From Fremontodendron californicum (lineage: Eukaryota; Streptophyta; Magnoliopsida; Malvales; Malvaceae), in contig JAULJL010000033.1 in the NCBI GenBank assembly GCA_030761205.1, positions 4,409,501-4,473,500 of the forward strand: DNA of 64,000 bases. The letters are read 5' to 3'. Positions within the stretch are counted from its first letter, which is position 1. Each line of letters starts with the position of its first letter. The notes under the pieces are model-generated. The model ran no database searches. It saw nothing but the letters and a program-made list of their open reading frames with translations, and was not told the origin of the DNA. Below, piece after piece: positions 60,139 through 64,000 of this stretch. A program made the position numbers and the translations under genes.

Positions 60139-60146
60139 TATTTATA
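60139..60146 (-). promoter_or_regulatory. TATA box of the Ogre D LTR
   Basis: TATAAATA on the minus strand, between the repeat array and the conserved LTR start side. It corresponds in position to TATA-like sequences in elements B and C. In this 3' LTR it would not drive the element itself. Confidence 0.45.
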
Positions 60147-60544
60147 AGGTGAGCACCTCCTTGGCTTGACATTACAAAGGGATGTGGGATTGGGACTTAG
60201 GCTCAAAAATGAAAATCTCTAACTTAACTCTTGATTTTAAATCACTTGATTGAAAAAATCCTAAGCTTCCTCCTTCCTTTGGGCTTGGGCAGGCCAGCAC
60301 TTCTCTTTTCCAGCCCAGCTCTGATTTTTGCAAGGCCCAAAGAAGCCCTTTTCGGTTGCTTGGGTGAAACGACCATTTTGCCCCCCGGATGCAAAATAAA
60401 TATCAAACGGACTCCAAATTCAATTTTTCTTTTTTTAATGCTTCCAAAATAATAAAATATTGAGTTCTGGAAGTTTTCAAAATTATCCGAGTCCGTTTGC
60501 TATTTATTTGGATTTTTTCTTCCCAAAATATCCTTTTATGCCCC

Positions 60545-60990
60545 TACTTTTTACCATTTTTTAAACGAGCTCCAAATCAAGATTTTTCTTCACCAATCTC
60601 TTCAAAATAATTAAAAAGTGTGATCTGGAAGTTTTCATAATTTTTGGAGCTCATTTGGTATTTTTTCGGGATTTATCGGCTTGAATTACTGCATAGGAGG
60701 CCCGGGATTTGGCCATTTTGCAAACGAACTCGGAGTCAAGATTTTCTTTCACCAATCTCTTCCAAATAATTTAAAAATGAGATTTGCCAAATTTCAGAAT
60801 TTTCGGAGTCCATTTGCTATTTTTCCGGGATTTATCTTTTTGAATTACTGCATTAGAAGCCCGGGATTTGGCCATTTTGCAAACGAACTCGGAATCAAGA
60901 TTTTCTTTCGCCAATATCTTTAAAATGATTTAAGAATGAGATTGACAAATTTTTCAGAATTTTTGGAGTCCATTTGCTATTTTTCCCAAA
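60545..60990 (-). repeat. 159-bp-type subrepeats in the Ogre D LTR
   Basis: Units marked by GGATTTGGCCATTTTGCAAA at about 60706 and 60866, spacing 160 bp, plus a diverged unit upstream. One unit fewer than in element A. Confidence 0.8.
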
Positions 60991-61678
60991 TTTTTCCAAT
61001 TTTTCCCTTTAACCTCCGAAACCCGGTTTTGCTCAAAACAAGTCCGATTTTCAGATTTTCTTCAATCTAAGCCTTGCACCATCCTTTTTAATCATTCCTC
61101 ATCCATTGGGAGCTTTGGTCTTACCAATTCGGGTCATTTCTGTGATTCTTCCCGATTTCACCGAAATCCACTAAAAACTCTAATTCTCGGTTTTCTCCCG
61201 GATTGACTTTTCTTTCGGTTTTTCTTGCAAGTGACTTCTCCATTACCCGTATTCAGTGCTTATCTTTCATTTGGAACCTTCAATTTCGACCAGTTTGATC
61301 GTTTAAGCACTTTTCCCTAAATTTCTCGGATTAGGGTTTCTTTTCTACTGAATCTCCAAATCCCAACTTCCGAACTCCATATCTTTCAATGTAGAACTCG
61401 GATTATCAAAATTCCTTCTCCATTTTTCAATTGAACTTAAAATCTTGATTTTGAAAGTGGGTTGACTTTTTCAGTAGTTGACTTTATGGGGTTGACTTTT
61501 TCGGGGTTGACTTTTTCGGGGTTGACTTTTTTTCAAGTTTGACTTTTTATGCTCGCCCTCTTAAACTAAGTCTCGGAGTACCACCTGCAGGATGAAAACA
61601 GTCTTTTTATACTCAGAAACATCAATATAGGAAGAAAACATACCTGTTTAGTGGCCCGGACAAAATTAGGTGTCTACA

Positions 61679-61692
61679 GCTGCCCCTCTTTG
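61679..61692 (-). other. Polypurine tract of Ogre D
   Basis: AAAGAGGGGCAGC on the minus strand next to the LTR, identical to element A. Confidence 0.75.
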
Positions 61693-61990
61693 GCTATTGC
61701 TGAGAATCAGGAATCAGGCAAAGATAAACCAACACTAATTTTGTACGGTCAGTGAAATCACATGGAAAGGAAAGGGGTTTTCTTTTTCATTTCTTCATTC
61801 ATTTTTGCATTTTGCATTTTTTTTTTTTTTTTTCATTTTCTATTTTTTTCATTTTTTCTCTTTTTTCATTTTTTTTCAAATTTTTTTTTTTTAAACAGTA
61901 AATTGAAGATTTGTCCTTAAATTGAATTCCCTGCCTAAACAAGGCTCGATTCGTCTTAAGGAAACAAATTCGATTTGCAAGAAAGGAAAT
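61687..61990 (-). repeat. Duplicated 3' UTR segment of Ogre D, first copy (second at 62473-62790)
   Basis: The stretch starting TTTGGCTATTGCTGAGAATC and running through the T-rich spacer to CTCGATTCGTCTTAAG recurs about 785 bp further on. The 60-bp-type repeats lie between the two copies. Confidence 0.85.
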
Positions 61991-62039
61991 GACCTCGACG
62001 ATGTTCTCGGGGCCTTAACCTTTCTTGTTCTCAGCTGTG

Positions 62040-62440
62040 TTTAAAATTCTGGATATCTCCTCCAGAAGCTTCGGCTATCACCACCAAAGTCTTGCTCATT
62101 TTTTTTTTAAATGTAAAAATTCTGGGTATCAACTCCAGAAGCTTCAGCTATCACCACTGAAGACTTTCTATCTTTTCAAAGGGTTTTAAAACTCTGGATA
62201 TCTCCACGAGAGGCTTCAGCTATCACCACCGAAGTCTTGCTAATTTTTAAAACTGTAAAATTCTAGGTATCACCACCAGAAGCTTCAGCTATCACCACCG
62301 AAGACTTTTTACCTTTTCAAAGGATTTTAAAACTCTGGATATCTCCACCAGAGGCTTCAGCTATCACCACCGAAGACTTGTTCACTTTTAAAACTGTAAA
62401 ATTCTGGATATCCCCACCAGAAGCTTTGAGAAATGATGCA
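62040..62440 (-). repeat. 60-bp-type tandem repeats of the Ogre D 3' UTR
   Basis: The same units as at 5710-7005 (TCCACCAGA, GGCTTCAGCTATCACCACC) but far fewer of them. Confidence 0.85.
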
Positions 62441-62472
62441 GATGCACATGTCTTTTAACAAGGTGCTCATGC

Positions 62473-62790
62473 TTTGGCTATTGCTGAGAATCAGGAATCA
62501 GGCAAAGATAAACCAACACTAATTTTGTACGGTCATTTGAAATCACATGGAAAAGAAAGGGGTTTTCTTTTTCATTTCTTCATTCATTTTTGCATTTTTC
62601 ATTTTTCATTTTCTACTTTTTTTCCTTCTCTTTTTTTCTTTTTTTTTTTTTCTATTTTTTCTATTTTTCAATTTTTCAAATTTTCAATTTTTTTTTATTT
62701 TTTTTAAAAATAATAAATTGAAGATTCTGTCCTTAAATTGAATTCCCTGCCTAAACAAGGCTCGATTCGTCTTAAGAAAACAAATTCGAT
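62473..62790 (-). repeat. Duplicated 3' UTR segment of Ogre D, second copy
   Basis: Repeats 61687-61990 with a shorter pyrimidine tract. It is not adjacent to an LTR, so it arose by internal duplication. Confidence 0.85.
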
Positions 62791-62807
62791 TTTCAAAAGA
62801 AAAATTT

Positions 62808-63545
62808 ATGCCCGAAGGTCTTTAAAATTGGTGCCCGGAGGTCTTAAAAAACTAGTGCCCGGAGGTCTTAAAAATTGGTGCCCGGCGGCCTTACCCCTGA
62901 AAAAGTTATGCCCGGAGGTCTTAAAGATGTTGCCCGGAGGTCTTACCTGTGATTTGAAAAATTATGCCCGGAGGTCTTAAAAATTGGAAATTATGCCCGG
63001 AGGTCTTAAAAATTGGAAATTATGCCCGGAGGTCTTAAAAATTGGCGCCCGGAGGCCTTACCCCTGAAAACGTTATGCCCGGAGGTCTTAAAGATGTTGC
63101 CCGGAGGTCTTACCTGTGAATTATAAAATTATGCCCGGAGGTCTTAAAAATGGTGCCCATAGGCCTTACTCCTGAAAAAAAGAGTTATGCCCGGAGGTCT
63201 TACTTGTGATTTGAAAAATTATGCCCGTAGGTCTTAAAAATTGGATATTATGCCCGGAGGTCTTAAAAGTTGGAAATTATGCCCGGAGGTCTTAAAAATT
63301 GGAAATTATGCCCGAAAGTCTTAAAATTTGGCGCCCGGAGGCCTTACCCTGAAAAAAGTTATGCCCGGAGGTCTTAAAGATGTTGCCCGGAGGTCTTACC
63401 TGTCAGTTGGAAAAATGCGCTGTATGCGGCTTTTAAAAATGATGCCCAAAGGTCTTAAAAACGGTGCCCGGAGGCCTTACCTGTCATTTGGAAAAAATGC
63501 GCTGTATGCGACTTTTAAAAATGATGTCCGGAGGTCTTAAAAATG
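62808..63545 (-). repeat. GCCCGGAGGTCTTA tandem repeats of the Ogre D 3' UTR
   Basis: About 25-30 copies of (AT)GCCCGGAGGTCTTAAAAA with variable spacers; a clean 29-bp unit occurs around 62985-63045, and longer composites with GGCCTTACCCCTGAAAA recur. Absent from element A, where the 60-bp repeat is expanded instead. Short plus-strand frames over it are accidental. Confidence 0.88.
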
Positions 63546-63559
63546 GTCTTTGAAGAATT

Positions 63560-64000
63560 GTTGAAAATTAACCTGAAGATGTGAATGCTTTTTGATGCTG
63601 GTGCAAATGATTAACAGGATACACATACTTCGTATTGCAAATGTAAATGTAAATGTAAATATTTTGAATTGATGCAAATGTTTCTTGATGCAGCTGCAGA
63701 TGTTGGATAAAACGCAAATGTTTTGTGGTGTATATGAAAATGGCTTAGATTGATGCAAATGCTTATTGATGCAGATGCATATTCAGATGTTGAATAAGAT
63801 GCAGATGCTTCTAAATGATGCAAATGCAAATGATCCTCGAATAACACAATTACTTCTCAGAAGGATGCAAAGGTCAATAATGTGCAAATGCTTCTTTATG
63901 ATGCAAAATGAAAAAATTGGTGTTAACGTATCTACGTCATGGAATGATGCAAATGCAAAGATTGGCATTATGCAAATGCAAGGATTTGAAAACGTGCAAA
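63560..64000 (-). repeat. GATGCAAATG-type repeats of the Ogre D 3' UTR
   Basis: GATGCAAATGC and TTCTTGATGCAG words repeat irregularly to the window end, as at 6003-6200 and 7006-7400. The rest of element D continues to the right. Confidence 0.75.

Larger units (their letters stand above)
57147..61678 (-). mobile_element. 3' LTR of Ogre-type element D (4532 bp, minus strand)
   Basis: On the minus strand it starts at 61678 with TGTAGACACC and ends at 57147 with GGTTGCGACA. It is the closest relative of the element A LTR but lacks most of the 15370-15950 repeat block and has a 36-bp repeat array at 59859. A GTCGACTTAATTCCTCTAGA stretch and the AAGCGGGTTCGGGAGTCGGT stretch are shared nearly unchanged. 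CTACG at 57142-57146 may be the target site. No gene is present. Confidence 0.88.

Overview
This 64 kb window is nuclear DNA from a flowering plant, most likely a eudicot. I see no complete, independent host gene in its own locus. Almost all of it is LTR retrotransposons nested inside one another: Ty3/gypsy chromovirus (Tekay-like), Tat/Ogre-type elements with giant LTRs, an Athila element, and Ty1/copia elements. Plant-type primer binding sites, Gag, protease and integrase motifs support this. The species cannot be named from the sequence.

Layout. 1-3626: the 3' end of a chromovirus (integrase, chromodomain-like tail, 3' LTR), inserted into the 3' LTR of an Ogre-type element on the minus strand (element A). 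3627-19844: element A, running leftward: 5' LTR 14661-19844, a tRNA-Arg primer site, two consecutive broken gag-like reading frames (13.1-12.1 kb and 11.2-9.8 kb), no visible pol, a repeat-filled 3' UTR and the 3' LTR. 19868-20444: remnant of an older plus-strand Ogre LTR. 20445-40350: two copia copies in direct orientation, each with an LTR of about 2.2 kb, a Met-tRNA primer site, a 2.3 kb leader and only the first part of gag. The 5' LTR of the first copy is split by a nearly complete Athila element (21252-31196) with a perfect 5-bp target duplication and two LTRs of 1504 bp each. 40351-46018: LTR of Ogre element B (plus), its tail swollen into a CATG-rich minisatellite. 46019-54039: Ogre element C (plus): LTR, degenerate primer site, the same pair of gag-like frames. 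54040-57146: part of a chromovirus-type LTR. 57147-64000: 3' LTR and 3' UTR of Ogre element D (minus), leaving the window on the right.

The most interesting part is the Athila element. Its pol has lost reverse transcriptase, RNase H and the integrase core, yet 502 codons remain open. At the place where Athila elements usually carry an env-like gene it holds two unrelated reading frames. One, of 178 aa, has a basic/cysteine motif resembling the nucleic-acid-binding proteins of plant filamentous RNA viruses (betaflexivirid type). The other is a full-length, intronless LONELY GUY (LOG, cytokinin-activating) homologue with one frameshift in an A8 run. A run of 20 A about 120 bp after the LOG stop may be a captured poly(A) tail. 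I read this block as RNA-derived cargo picked up by a non-autonomous Athila element. That is inference from motifs and needs database comparison.

None of the retroelements looks autonomous: gag and integrase frames carry stops, pol is absent or deleted, and the copia copies are gag fragments. The elements telescope: each insertion from 20445 rightward sits inside the previous one, so the missing right halves should lie beyond the window in reverse order.
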